Origin: Aliishimia sp965656085
GTDB taxonomy: Bacteria; Pseudomonadota; Alphaproteobacteria; Rhodobacterales; Rhodobacteraceae
Reading direction: 5' to 3'
DNA: 64,000 nt
Assembly: GCA_965656085.1 (NCBI GenBank)
Contig: CBFHJA010000022.1
Coordinates: 5,353 to 69,352 of the forward strand
Positions 35,286 through 44,630 of this stretch are shown here, in pieces. Position numbers and translations under genes: made by a program. The first letter of the stretch is position 1. The number at the start of each line of letters is the position of its first letter. The notes under the pieces were generated by a model. The model saw nothing but the letters and a program-made list of their open reading frames with translations. It was not told the DNA's origin and searched no databases.

Positions 35286-36071
35286 ATGCGCGCCCTTAAA
35301 ATCGCAGCGACCGGCATGAGTGCCCAGCAACTCCGCGTGGAGACCATCTCCAACAACCTCGCGAATATGAGCACGACGGGCTACAACGCGCGGCGTGCCG
35401 AATTCGCCGATCTGCACTACCAGCAGATGATCCGCCCCGGCACGATCAACGCCTCGGACGGCACCGTACTGCCCACCGGCGTGCAGGTCGGCCTTGGCGT
35501 GCGCCCCTCGGCGGTCTCCATCCATCTTGCACAGGGCTCGCTCGCCGCGACCGGCAACGATCTCGACCTTGCCATCGAGGGCAACGGCTATTTCGAAGTC
35601 ACGCTGCCCACAGGACAGATCGCCTATACCCGCGATGGTGCGCTCAAGCGGACCGGAGAGGGGCTGATCGTGACCTCCGACGGCTATACAGTCTCGCCCG
35701 ACATCACCATTCCCGCCGATGCGCGGAGTATCTCGATCAACGCCGCCGGCGAGGTTTACGCCTACTTCGCTGACGCCCAAGAAGGCCAGTTGCTTGGGCA
35801 ATTCACTCTCGCGGCCTTTACCAATGCCAAGGGCCTGGAGGCGGTCGGCAGTAACCTTTTCTCCGAAACAGAAGCCTCCGGGCCTGCACTGATTTCTACC
35901 CCGGGCCTTGATGGGCTGGGCAGCGTACGGCAAGGCTATCTCGAAGACAGCTCGGTTGATGCGGTGCGTGAAATCACCGAACTCATCGAGGCGCAGCGCG
36001 GCTACGAGATGAACGCCAAGGTGATCTCAGCGGCCGATCAGATGATGGGCGCGACGACGCAGGTCCGGTAA
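35286..36071 (+). CDS. flgG: Flagellar basal-body distal rod protein FlgG
   Basis: A 261-residue distal rod protein of normal length. MRALKIAATGMSAQQLRVETI and NNLANMSTTGYNARRAEF at the start, the D-segment VLPTGVQVGLGVRPSAVSIH and the terminal VDAVREITELIEAQRGYEM are all typical. ATG at 35286 with GAGGAG upstream; the last base of its stop is the first base of the flgA ATG. Confidence 0.96.
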   Translation: MRALKIAATGMSAQQLRVETISNNLANMSTTGYNARRAEFADLHYQQMIRPGTINASDGTVLPTGVQVGLGVRPSAVSIHLAQGSLAATGNDLDLAIEGNGYFEVTLPTGQIAYTRDGALKRTGEGLIVTSDGYTVSPDITIPADARSISINAAGEVYAYFADAQEGQLLGQFTLAAFTNAKGLEAVGSNLFSETEASGPALISTPGLDGLGSVRQGYLEDSSVDAVREITELIEAQRGYEMNAKVISAADQMMGATTQVR

Positions 36072-36493
36072 TGCGTTGGATTTTCGTCATATTCCTGGCG
36101 CTGATAGGCAGCTACACCCGCGCAGACACAATCGTCGCAGTCAAGACGATCCGCGCCAACACACTGCTGACTGCGGCACATTTGGCCATCGATCCGAATC
36201 TTTCCGGAGGCGGGCTCACCGATCTGTCCGAAGTTGTCGGCATGGAGTCGCGCGTCGTGCTCTATGCCGGGCGTCCGATCAGGCGCGACCATCTGATGGC
36301 GCCCGCCCGCGTGCAGCGCAATGAAATCGCCCCGCTAGTGTTCAATCAGTCGGGCCTGTCGATCTCGACCTCCGGCCGGGTGCTCGACCGCGGCGCCGTT
36401 GGCGACACGGTGCGCGTGATGAACCTCTCCTCGCGAACGACATTGTTCGGCACGGTGCAGGCCGATGGCAGCATCGACGTGACCGGCCCCTAA
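36071..36493 (+). CDS. flgA: Flagella basal-body P-ring assembly protein FlgA
   Basis: A 140-residue periplasmic chaperone for the P-ring. It has a signal peptide (WIFVIFLALIGSYTRA/D) and the SAF-type domain TIVAVKTIRANTLLTAAHL, with the C-terminal GAVGDTVRVMNLSSRTTLFGTV motif. It is coupled to flgG by a one-base overlap. Slightly short compared with many FlgA proteins, which carry an extra N-terminal domain. The P-ring protein FlgI is not in this window. Confidence 0.9.
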   Translation: MRWIFVIFLALIGSYTRADTIVAVKTIRANTLLTAAHLAIDPNLSGGGLTDLSEVVGMESRVVLYAGRPIRRDHLMAPARVQRNEIAPLVFNQSGLSISTSGRVLDRGAVGDTVRVMNLSSRTTLFGTVQADGSIDVTGP

Positions 36494-36505
36494 GGACATT
36501 CACTG

Positions 36506-37252
36506 ATGAAACCCACCGCCCCGCGTCTCTCCCTGTGTCTCGCTCTTGCGATCAGCGCTCTGCTCTCCGCTTGCGGGCGGGGCGATCATATCGGCAAACC
36601 GCCGAGTTTCACGCCGACGCAACTCAACACCGAACACGCCGCCATGCTCAGCCCGGGACTGCCCTTACGGCTCGACGCGCCTGTGCCGACGCGGGAAGCC
36701 TCGCTCTGGAGCCGCTCGCAAAGCTCGCTTCTGGGCGACCGGCGGGCGATGTCGCGCGGCGATATCCTTACCGTCGTGATCGAAATCGATGAGAGGGCTG
36801 AGATATCCAACTCCACGGACCGCTCGCGCAGCGGCTCAGACCGGCTTCAGGTCCCGCAGCTTGGCGGTATCCCGCAGCGCCTGGACCGCAAATTACCCGA
36901 TGGCGCGTCCTCGGCGGACCTCGTTGACCTGAATTCCAGCTCGTCGAGCTCCGGGGACGGTTCGGTCAAGCGACGGGAAAAGCTGACATTGCGCATAGCA
37001 GCAACGGTCACCGAAGTGCTGCCCAACGGCGTCCTGTCCATTGCCGGCTCACAGGAGGTCCGCGTGAATTTCGAACTGCGCGAGCTGCTGGTGACCGGCT
37101 ATGTCCGACCACAGGACATCTCGCGGCAAAACGAGATCACCTATGACAAGATCGCCTCGGCGCGTGTGTCCTATGGCGGGCGTGGGCAAATCACCGACGT
37201 TCAGCAACCGCGCTTGGGTCAACAGGTCCTAGACGCCGTGCTGCCGTTCTGA
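36506..37252 (+). CDS. flgH: Flagellar L-ring protein FlgH
   Basis: A 248-residue outer-membrane lipoprotein with a lipobox LLSAC (Cys at about residue 22). Family motifs are SLWSRSQSSLLGDRRAMSRGDILTVVIEI and the C-terminal VTGYVRPQDISRQNEITYDKIASARVSYGGRGQITDVQQP. It forms the L-ring through which the rod crosses the outer membrane. Confidence 0.95.
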   Translation: MKPTAPRLSLCLALAISALLSACGRGDHIGKPPSFTPTQLNTEHAAMLSPGLPLRLDAPVPTREASLWSRSQSSLLGDRRAMSRGDILTVVIEIDERAEISNSTDRSRSGSDRLQVPQLGGIPQRLDRKLPDGASSADLVDLNSSSSSSGDGSVKRREKLTLRIAATVTEVLPNGVLSIAGSQEVRVNFELRELLVTGYVRPQDISRQNEITYDKIASARVSYGGRGQITDVQQPRLGQQVLDAVLPF

Positions 37253-37273
37253 TCGGGCTGTCTGGAGAGTGCC

Positions 37274-37798
37274 ATGATGAAACTCCTGATCCCCCTTCTT
37301 CTGCTTCTGTTCGGTACAGGGGCTGGCATCGGCGCGGGCTACGTCCTGCGCCCGGCGCCGCCACCCGAAACGGCCACCGCGGAAACCGACGGCGGCGAAG
37401 ACACCTCTAGCCCGCAAATGGAAGATGCTTCGGACGAGGACACATCGCAGACTGCCGCGTCAAACGACACGGCGGAGCGCGATTATGTCAAGCTCAACAA
37501 CCAGTTCGTGATCCCGGTGGTCGAGGCCGGTGAAGTCGCTTCGCTGGTGGTGATGTCGCTTAGTGTCGAGATTAAACCGGGTTACCGCGATGAAATCTTC
37601 CGGCGCGAGCCGAAGCTGCGCGACTCCTTCCTGCAGGTCCTCTTCGACCACGCCAATGTCGGCGGTTTCCGCGGGGCGTTCACTGATAACAACACCCTCG
37701 ATGTGCTGCGCGCATCCCTGCGCGACGTCGCGATCCGCGATGGTGGAGACCATGTGACCGATGTGCTGATCCTCGAGATCGCGCGGCAGGATTACTGA
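37274..37798 (+). CDS. fliL: Flagellar basal body-associated protein FliL
   Basis: A 174-residue single-pass inner-membrane protein. The N-terminal anchor is LLIPLLLLLFGTGAGIGAGYVL, followed by an acidic, low-complexity linker (about residues 35-65) and the FliL domain YVKLNNQFVIPVV ... IKPGYRDEIFRREPKLRDSFLQVL. FliL surrounds the stators and modulates torque. There are two start ATGs side by side at 37274 and 37277. Confidence 0.88.
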   Translation: MMKLLIPLLLLLFGTGAGIGAGYVLRPAPPPETATAETDGGEDTSSPQMEDASDEDTSQTAASNDTAERDYVKLNNQFVIPVVEAGEVASLVVMSLSVEIKPGYRDEIFRREPKLRDSFLQVLFDHANVGGFRGAFTDNNTLDVLRASLRDVAIRDGGDHVTDVLILEIARQDY

Positions 37799-37832
37799 CC
37801 GGAAACCCCGGGGAAAAGGAAGGTCACCGCCG

Positions 37833-39917
37833 ATGGGCAAACTCACCAAGACGGCGCTTTTCAATCCGACCATCCTGCTCGCCTTCGCGCTGATGGCGGT
37901 GATCGTGATGATGATCCTGCCGGTCCCGTCGATCGTGCTCGACATCGGTCTGGCCGTGTCCTTTTCCCTCGCGGTTCTGATCTTCACGGTGACGCTGTTC
38001 ATCGAACGGCCCTTGGATTTCTCTGTCTTCCCGACGGTTCTGCTCGCCTCGCTGATGCTGCGCCTGTCGCTCAACGTGTCCTCAACGAAACTGATCATCG
38101 GGCAGGGCCATACCGGCACAGACGCCGCCGGCGATGTGATCGAGGGTTTTGCAAGCTTCGTGATGGGTGGCAGCGTGTTCCTCGGACTGGTCGTCTTCTG
38201 CGTTCTTCTCATCGTGAATTTCATGGTGATCACCAAGGGCGCCGCGCGCATGGCCGAGGTTGGCGCGCGTTTTGCGCTCGATGGAATGCCCGGCAAGCAG
38301 CTTGCCATCGACAGCGATGTTGCCGCTGGGGCACTGAGCCACGAAGAAGCCAAGGCGCGCCGCGAACTCGAACAACAGGAAACCACATTCTTCGGCTCGC
38401 TCGACGGGGCCTCGAAATTCGTCAAGGGCGATGCCGTCGCCGGGCTGCTCATCACATTGCTGAACCTTGTGGCCGGGCTGATCATGGGTGTCGCGATCAA
38501 TGACATGGCCTTTGGGCAGGCCTTTGAAACCTACGCGATCCTGACCGTGGGGGACGGGCTGGTCTCACAGATCCCCGCGGTCATCATCTCCATCGCCTCG
38601 GCCCTTCTGTTGGCGCGAGGCGGCACCAAGGGCGCCACGGACCTTGCGGTGTTCGACCAGCTTGGCAAGTATCCCGCCGCACTGTTTTCCGTGGCCGGTC
38701 TGATGTTTCTCTTCGCGCTGGTGCCAGGGCTTCCGTTCCTGCCGTTTCTCGCCGGCAGTCTCGCGCTGGCCGGGCTCGGATACTGGCAGCACGTACGACA
38801 GCAACAGGAGGAGTTGCCGGAAGTCGAGCAGATACCGGAGCCGGACCCGATGGACCGCCCGATCGGCGATTTGCTGGAGCTCGACGATGTTCACGTGGAA
38901 TTCGCCGCAGATCTCGTCAACATGGTGCTCGACCCCGGAACCGGGCTCGACGCGCGGATCGTCAATATGCGCCGCCACGTGGCGACGAGCTTCGGGGTAA
39001 TCCTTCCGGAGATGCGCCTGTCGGACAATGCCGCGCTGCCGCCGGGCAGTTATCTGATCAAGATACAGGGCGTCGAGCAGGCCCGTGGGTTTCTCGAAAC
39101 CGACATGGTCATGGCGCTGCTGCCCGACGGCGCGCGGGCCGAGGACGACCCTGCGACCACCACCGAGCCGGTCTATGGCGCGCTGGCCAAATGGATCCCG
39201 CTCTCCGAGCGCGAAAGTGCCGCGCTAGACGGGCTCACCCTTGTCACGCCAACCGAAATTCTCGCCACGCATCTGCTCGAAGTGATCAAACGCAACCTGA
39301 GCCGCCTTCTGACCCTCAAGGCGCTGCGGCGGATCATGACCGAACTGACGCAAATCTCCGATCCGGTCCGCGCAGAGGCGAATCGCAAGCTGATCGACGA
39401 GCTGGTGCCCGACAAGGTGCCCATCGACATCCTCCATGCAGTGCTCAAACTCCTGCTCGAGGAACAGGTCTCGATCCGCAATCTCGGGCTGATCATGGAA
39501 GCGACCGCCGAAGCGCGCATGCTTCACGCCACACCCGAAGCGATCTGCGAGCATGTTCGCCACCGCCTCGGCTTTCAACTGATTGCCGAGCTACGCCGGG
39601 AGGACGGCACGGTGCCGCTGGTGCAACTCGCGCCCGAGTGGGAGGAAACGTTTTCGAGCTACCAACTGGGCGATGGCACAACCATCGGCGATATCGCACT
39701 GCCGCCGGAGGTGTTCAATGCACTCGCGGACTCGATTGCCGAAAAGGTGCGCGGAGCAAACGAGACAGGCATTTTCCCGGCGCTCGTGACAAGCCGTCAG
39801 CGCCGCCGCTTTCTCAAGACGCTCGTGAAGGCCAAGGGCATCCCCGCGCCAGTCCTGTCCTTCGAGGAGATCGGCACTGATGCCCGCCCGTCGCTGGTCG
39901 GACTGGTCGCGGCATGA
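37833..39917 (+). CDS. flhA: Flagellar biosynthesis protein FlhA
   Basis: A 694-residue export-gate protein with about eight N-terminal membrane helices and a large cytoplasmic domain. The FHIPEP-family region is visible as VGARFALDGMPGKQLAIDSDVAAGALSHEEAKARR (about residues 140-175). C-terminal cytoplasmic domain motifs include HLLEVIKRNLSRLLTLKALRRIM. It collects chaperone-substrate complexes. Its stop overlaps the start of fliR. Confidence 0.96.
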   Translation: MGKLTKTALFNPTILLAFALMAVIVMMILPVPSIVLDIGLAVSFSLAVLIFTVTLFIERPLDFSVFPTVLLASLMLRLSLNVSSTKLIIGQGHTGTDAAGDVIEGFASFVMGGSVFLGLVVFCVLLIVNFMVITKGAARMAEVGARFALDGMPGKQLAIDSDVAAGALSHEEAKARRELEQQETTFFGSLDGASKFVKGDAVAGLLITLLNLVAGLIMGVAINDMAFGQAFETYAILTVGDGLVSQIPAVIISIASALLLARGGTKGATDLAVFDQLGKYPAALFSVAGLMFLFALVPGLPFLPFLAGSLALAGLGYWQHVRQQQEELPEVEQIPEPDPMDRPIGDLLELDDVHVEFAADLVNMVLDPGTGLDARIVNMRRHVATSFGVILPEMRLSDNAALPPGSYLIKIQGVEQARGFLETDMVMALLPDGARAEDDPATTTEPVYGALAKWIPLSERESAALDGLTLVTPTEILATHLLEVIKRNLSRLLTLKALRRIMTELTQISDPVRAEANRKLIDELVPDKVPIDILHAVLKLLLEEQVSIRNLGLIMEATAEARMLHATPEAICEHVRHRLGFQLIAELRREDGTVPLVQLAPEWEETFSSYQLGDGTTIGDIALPPEVFNALADSIAEKVRGANETGIFPALVTSRQRRRFLKTLVKAKGIPAPVLSFEEIGTDARPSLVGLVAA

Positions 39918-40678
39918 TCGCTGTTCCGGCCGAATTTCTTGCGTTTCTCGAAGGGCAGATGACCCTCGGTTTCGCGGTGTTTCTGCGCATGTCCGCCTTT
40001 TTCGCGCTGATGCCCGGCTTCGGCGAGCAGTCCATCCCGACGCGGATCAAACTTGCGATGGCTGTGCTGATGACAGTTCTGATCCTGCCGGCGGTCCCTG
40101 CTCCGGACAGCCTGCCGGGCATGGTGTCAATGATCCTCACGGAGATCGCGGCCGGCGCACTGTTCGGCATCGTGATCCGCCTGTTCGTGCTCTGCCTGCA
40201 AACCGCGGGTGCCATCGCCGCTCAGGCGACGTCCCTGTCACAACTCTTCGGTGGCACGGCCGCCGAGCCGCTCCCGGCGATGGGGCACCTGCTGGTGATC
40301 GCAGGGCTCACGCTGGCCGTGATGCTCGGGCTGCATATCAAGGCGGCACAGTTCTTCATCCTGAGCTACGATCTGGTGCCGATGGCGGAATTTCCGCGAC
40401 CTGAACTCGTCGCATCGTGGGGCGTGGCGCGTGTCGGACAGGCCTTCGGCCTCGCCTTCTCGCTGGCCGCGCCCTTCGTTGTGCTGTCGGTGATTTACAA
40501 TCTCGCGCTCGGTGCGATCAACAAAGCGATGCCACAGCTCATGGTCGCCTTTGTCGGTGCTCCGCTGATCACGGCGGGCGGGCTGGTGCTTCTTCTCTTC
40601 GCGGCGCCCCTGATGATCCAGGTCTGGGTGACTGCGATGGACCGGTTCCTGGCCGCTCCCACGCAAGGCGCGTTCTGA
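39914..40678 (+). CDS. fliR: Flagellar biosynthesis protein FliR
   Basis: A 254-residue inner-membrane gate protein. It has about six hydrophobic segments and the family motifs MLPGFGEQSIPTRIKLAMAV-like (MPGFGEQSIPTRIKLAM), AGALFGIVIRLFVLCLQTAGAIAAQATSLS and YNLALGAINKAMPQLMVAFVGAPL. It starts four bases inside flhA and ends on the flhB start (TGATG). Confidence 0.94.
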   Translation: MIAVPAEFLAFLEGQMTLGFAVFLRMSAFFALMPGFGEQSIPTRIKLAMAVLMTVLILPAVPAPDSLPGMVSMILTEIAAGALFGIVIRLFVLCLQTAGAIAAQATSLSQLFGGTAAEPLPAMGHLLVIAGLTLAVMLGLHIKAAQFFILSYDLVPMAEFPRPELVASWGVARVGQAFGLAFSLAAPFVVLSVIYNLALGAINKAMPQLMVAFVGAPLITAGGLVLLLFAAPLMIQVWVTAMDRFLAAPTQGAF

Positions 40679-41769
40679 TGCAGGGCGAAAGCGACGACAC
40701 CGAAAAGTCCTTCGACCCGACGCCGAAGAAACTCGAGGAAGCGCGCAAAAAAGGGGATATCGCGAAATCGGCGGATCTGAACACGACTGCGGCCTATATC
40801 GGTCTGTTTCTGGCACTGATCCTCACCGCGCCGACGCTGTTGCAGGACGCGATGACAGCTCTGATGGTCCTGATCGAGCGCCCCGCACAGCTCGACGGGT
40901 TGTTCTTCGAGGGCCCGGCGCGCGCACCAGTCGGCCAGTTGATCTTTGAAGTTCTGACATTTCTTGCAGTCTTGTTCTTGCTTCCAGCCGGTTTGGTCCT
41001 CACGAGCGCGATAGCCCAGCAGAGCATTGTCTTCGCGTCCTCGCGTATGCGACCGAAACTGTCCAAGATCTCACCGATCAGCATCGCCAAGCAGAAATTC
41101 GGCCCCTCGGGGCTGTTCGAGTTCTTCAAGAGCTTCCTGAAACTCGCGATCTACGGCGTGTGCCTGACGCTCTTCGTTCAGGCACGGCTGCTGGAGATCA
41201 TTGAAACGTCCCGCCTGGAGCCGGCGCAGGTGATCCTGTTTCTTGGGCGCCTCTTCCTGAGCTTTCTGTCCATCGTGATCGTTGTCTCGGCAGCCATCGG
41301 CGCGCTCGACTACCTGTTCCAGTTCTTTGAGCACCGCCGCAAGCTGCGGATGTCGCGCAAGGAGATCATGGACGAGGCCAAGCAGACGGAAGGCGATCCG
41401 CATATGAAACAGGAACGCCGTCATCGCGGGCGGGATATCGCCATGAACCAGACTCTGCAGGACGTCGAAACCGCCGATGTGATCATCGTGAACCCGACCC
41501 ATTACGCGGTGGCGCTGCATTGGACCCGCAAACCGGGCGAGGCACCGAAATGCGTGGCCAAAGGCGTTGACGAGATGGCAGCGGCAATCCGTGAGCGCGC
41601 CTTGGAGCACGCGGTACCGATCCATGAGGACCCACCCACGGCACGGGCGCTCTATGCCACCACCCGGATCGGCGACGAGATCCCGCAGGACCAGTACCGC
41701 GCCGTGGCCGCCGCAATCCGCTTCGCTGAAGCGATGCGAAGCAAAATGCGGTCGCGGGGGTATGATTGA
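40678..41769 (+). CDS. flhB: Flagellar biosynthesis protein FlhB
   Basis: A 363-residue export-switch protein. Starts MQGESDDTEKSFDPTPKKLEEARKKGDIAKS, the common FlhB N-terminus, with four membrane helices and the autocleavage motif Asn272-Pro273-Thr-His in VIIVNPTHYAVAL. Cleavage at NP switches export from rod/hook to filament. The reading frame is open further upstream to 40417 in fliR, but the ATG at 40678 gives the family start. Confidence 0.96.
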   Translation: MQGESDDTEKSFDPTPKKLEEARKKGDIAKSADLNTTAAYIGLFLALILTAPTLLQDAMTALMVLIERPAQLDGLFFEGPARAPVGQLIFEVLTFLAVLFLLPAGLVLTSAIAQQSIVFASSRMRPKLSKISPISIAKQKFGPSGLFEFFKSFLKLAIYGVCLTLFVQARLLEIIETSRLEPAQVILFLGRLFLSFLSIVIVVSAAIGALDYLFQFFEHRRKLRMSRKEIMDEAKQTEGDPHMKQERRHRGRDIAMNQTLQDVETADVIIVNPTHYAVALHWTRKPGEAPKCVAKGVDEMAAAIRERALEHAVPIHEDPPTARALYATTRIGDEIPQDQYRAVAAAIRFAEAMRSKMRSRGYD

Positions 41770-41782
41770 GGGGAGACAAGCA

Positions 41783-42199
41783 ATGGATTACCAGCAGTTG
41801 TTGCAGATCGAAGAACTGCGCAGCATCGCGTCGCAACGAGAGCTCACCGAGTTGCAACGCAAGGAGGCCGAATTGCGCGGACAGCTCGCCGCGCTGAAAG
41901 CCTACCGGACCGATTTGCACGCGCCCGATCCGGGCTTGCGCCAGATGCGGGCCATCGGGGCGGACATCCTGTGGAACCGTTGGCTGGACCAGACCCAAGT
42001 CACGCTCAACATGTCGCTGGCGCGGGTTCTGGCGCAAAAGGAAGGGCTGGTCCGGAAAGTCCGCCGCGCGGTGGGCCGGGCTGAGACAGTCAACGCTTTG
42101 CGGGCACAGACAGAGGCGCAGCAGGCCCGCGAGTGGAAGAAAAAGCGTCTTGAGGCGCTGATGGCCCAGTCGGTGACGCAACACTTATTCGCGCAGTAA
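41783..42199 (+). CDS. Small charged helical protein at end of flagellar operon
   Basis: A 138-residue protein that is mostly alpha-helical and rich in Gln, Glu, Arg and Leu (LLQIEELRSIASQRELTELQRKEAELRGQLAAL). It starts at the ATG at 41783, after GAGGGGAG, 13 bases downstream of flhB. I do not recognise it with certainty. Position after flhB, size and coiled-coil character resemble FliJ or other export chaperones, but no signature proves this. Confidence 0.65.
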   Translation: MDYQQLLQIEELRSIASQRELTELQRKEAELRGQLAALKAYRTDLHAPDPGLRQMRAIGADILWNRWLDQTQVTLNMSLARVLAQKEGLVRKVRRAVGRAETVNALRAQTEAQQAREWKKKRLEALMAQSVTQHLFAQ

Positions 42200-42304
42200 G
42201 GCGAGTCAGCTCGCATGCCAGGCGCAGACGCGACAGGGGCAGCCCGCCTTCGCGCCGCCCAGCGAAAGGCCGCGGGTTGCACGCTACGTCAAACGCAAAG
42301 CGCC

Positions 42305-43117
42305 TCAGCCAAAGGTCGGATGGAACTTTCCTGCTGGCGAGAGCGTGAAGATATCCGCGCCATCCGCCGTAATCCCGATGGAATGCTCGAACTGCGCCGA
42401 GAGCGACTTGTCGCGCGTCACGGCGGTCCAATCATCCGCCAGTGTCTTGGTTTCCGGACGGCCAAGGTTCACCATCGGCTCGATGGTGAAAAACATGCCC
42501 TCTTCCAGCGGAGCCTCGGTGCCCGGACGGCCATAATGGAGCACGTTGGGCGGCGCGTGGAACACACGGCCCAGCCCATGTCCGCAGAAATCGCGCACCA
42601 CCGACATGCGGTGGCTCTCTACATAGCTCTGGATCGCGTAACCGATATCGCCGAACGTATTGCCGGGCTTTGCGGCCTCGATACCAATCATCAGCGCATC
42701 ATGGGTGACCTGAATAAGCCGCTCGGACTTGCGCGCGAGCTTCCCCGCCACATACATGCGCGACGTATCACCGAACCAGCCATCGACGATAACCGTCACG
42801 TCGATATTGAGAATGTCGCCTTCCTTGAGCTTCTTGTCGCCCGGGATCCCGTGGCAGACCACATGGTTCACCGAGATGCAGGAGGCGTGCTTGTAACCCT
42901 TGTAGCCGATCGTGGCCGAAGTCGCGCCGGCGGCGGTGACCTTTTCTTCAATGATCCGGTCGATTTCACCTGTGGTCTGGCCCGGGAAAACATGCTCGGC
43001 AATCTCGTCGAGAATTTGCGCCGCCAGCCGGCCAGCCGCGTGCATTCCGGCGAAATCCTCCGGTTCATGCAGGCGAATGCCTTCCTTTGTCATGCGGCCA
43101 CGATGTGGTTGGTTCAC
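42305..43117 (-). CDS. map: Type I methionine aminopeptidase
   Basis: A 270-residue metalloprotease that removes the initiator Met. Motifs are ATIGYKGYKHASCISVNHVVCHGIPG, the metal-ligand region ILNIDVTVIVDGWFGDTSRMYVAGK with two aspartates, VVRDFCGHGLGRVFHAPPNV (histidine ligand) and MFFTIEPMVNLG (glutamate ligand). The start is a GTG at 43117 giving MNQPHRGRMTKEGIRLHEPE; an ATG eight codons later (43093) is a possible alternative. Confidence 0.96.
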   Translation of the reverse strand: MNQPHRGRMTKEGIRLHEPEDFAGMHAAGRLAAQILDEIAEHVFPGQTTGEIDRIIEEKVTAAGATSATIGYKGYKHASCISVNHVVCHGIPGDKKLKEGDILNIDVTVIVDGWFGDTSRMYVAGKLARKSERLIQVTHDALMIGIEAAKPGNTFGDIGYAIQSYVESHRMSVVRDFCGHGLGRVFHAPPNVLHYGRPGTEAPLEEGMFFTIEPMVNLGRPETKTLADDWTAVTRDKSLSAQFEHSIGITADGADIFTLSPAGKFHPTFG

Positions 43118-43153
43118 TGGTCTTCTCCGGCAACAGTTCCGAAATCTTAAGCG

Positions 43154-43861
43154 TTAGACGGTAAACTGTAAACGATTGGCAACGCTTATGCCTTGGGGTG
43201 AGATATCGGTGCCAAGGGCGATCACGTCAAGCCCGGCGTCGCGCGCGGCAAGGAAGGCGGCCCGGTAGGCCGGATCGAGATCGGCGGCGAGCGTCACGGC
43301 AGCACAATCGGTTCGCTGCACGAGGTACAGCATCACCGCGCGGTGCCCCTGCCGGGCCATCTCGGCAAGCTCCACCAGATGCTTGGCGCCCCGGGCCGTC
43401 ACGCTGTCGGGGAACTCGGCCAGACCGGGCGTGCGGGACAGCGTGACCGATTTGACCTCCACATAGGCGTCGGGCTGCCCCGGCTCGGTCAGTAGAAAGT
43501 CGATCCGGCTGCCCACGCCATATTTCACCTCTGGGCACACCGTTCCATAGGCATCCAGATCGGGCACGGCCCGGGCCTCCAGCGCCGCGCGCAAGGCGCG
43601 GTTCGGCACGGAGGTATCAACCCCGGTGAAGTGCCCGTTCTCATGATCGACCAGACGCCAGCCGAATTTCAGCTTCTTTTTGGGATCATCATTGGGCTCC
43701 AGCCAGATCCGCGTACCGGGTTCGGCGAGCCCCATCATCGAACCGGGATTGGCGCAATGGGCCGTTATCTCGCGGCCATCCGCCTCCAGCACGCAATCGG
43801 CCAGAAAGCGTTTATAGCGGCGCGTGAGCCGTGCGGGCACAAGGTCGGATTGAAAGCGCAT
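43154..43861 (-). CDS. sfsA: SfsA family DNA-binding protein / sugar fermentation stimulation protein
   Basis: A 235-residue protein with the SfsA motifs RRYKRFLADCVLEADGREITAHCANPGSMMGLAEPGTRIWL near the N-terminus and YVEVKSVTLSR...AEFPDSVTARGAKHLVEL (the nuclease-like core E/K). The ATG at 43861 marks the family start (MRFQSDLVPARLTRRY); the longer frame is not supported. It lies just upstream of map on the same strand and 46 bases from the divergent molybdopterin-binding protein gene. Confidence 0.93.
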   Translation of the reverse strand: MRFQSDLVPARLTRRYKRFLADCVLEADGREITAHCANPGSMMGLAEPGTRIWLEPNDDPKKKLKFGWRLVDHENGHFTGVDTSVPNRALRAALEARAVPDLDAYGTVCPEVKYGVGSRIDFLLTEPGQPDAYVEVKSVTLSRTPGLAEFPDSVTARGAKHLVELAEMARQGHRAVMLYLVQRTDCAAVTLAADLDPAYRAAFLAARDAGLDVIALGTDISPQGISVANRLQFTV

Positions 43862-43907
43862 GAGGGCGGGCCTATACCGATGCCAAGCCAATCTCAAGGA
43901 GACCGGG

Positions 43908-44630
43908 ATGCCGAACCCAACCGCCGCCATGCTCGTGATCGGGGATGAAATCCTCTCGGGCCGCACGCGCGACGCCAATATGCACTATCTCGCAGGCGAA
44001 TTGACCGCGATCGGCATCGATTTGCGCGAGGTGCGTGTCGTGAGCGATGACCGAGACGCCATCATCGCGGCGGTCCGGGCGCTCTCGGAGGCCCATGACA
44101 CGGTGTTCACCTCCGGCGGGATCGGCCCTACCCATGACGACATCACCGCCGAGTGCATCGCGGCGGCCTTCGAGACGCCTATCGGCGTGCGCGAAGATGC
44201 CCGTGCGCTCCTGCAAGCGCATTACGACGCGGCGGGCAGCGATCTGAACGCGGCGCGTCTGCGCATGGCCCGCATCCCGGACGGGGCCGCGCTGATCGAC
44301 AACCCGATCTCCGCCGCGCCGGGCTTCACGCTCGGGAACGTGCATGTGATGGCCGGGGTGCCGGCGATCTTCAAGGCGATGCTCGCCTCGGTCCTGCCCA
44401 CCCTGACGGGGGGCGCGCCTCTGGTGAGCCAGTCGCGGCGCATCTACCGGGCCGAGGGCGACATTGCCGGACCCTTGGGTGAGATCGCCGAGGCGCATCC
44501 GGCGCTCTCCATCGGCTCCTATCCCTTCATCAAGGATGGCGTGTTCGGCGCGCAGATCGTGATCCGGGGCGCGGAGGCCGCCGAGGTGGACCGCGCGATG
44601 CAAACGCTCGTGGCGGCGTTCCCCGAATGA
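43908..44630 (+). CDS. Molybdopterin-binding (CinA/MoaB-like) domain protein
   Basis: A 240-residue protein equivalent to the N-terminal MoCF domain of CinA, without the C-terminal amidase. Motifs include AAMLVIGDEILSGRTRDANM and VFTSGGIGPTHDDITAECIAAAF, which form the molybdopterin/nucleotide pocket. Members without the deamidase are often annotated as 'competence/damage-inducible protein A-like'. ATG at 43908 follows AAGGAG. First of four genes that overlap by four bases each (ATGA). Confidence 0.9.
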   Translation: MPNPTAAMLVIGDEILSGRTRDANMHYLAGELTAIGIDLREVRVVSDDRDAIIAAVRALSEAHDTVFTSGGIGPTHDDITAECIAAAFETPIGVREDARALLQAHYDAAGSDLNAARLRMARIPDGAALIDNPISAAPGFTLGNVHVMAGVPAIFKAMLASVLPTLTGGAPLVSQSRRIYRAEGDIAGPLGEIAEAHPALSIGSYPFIKDGVFGAQIVIRGAEAAEVDRAMQTLVAAFPE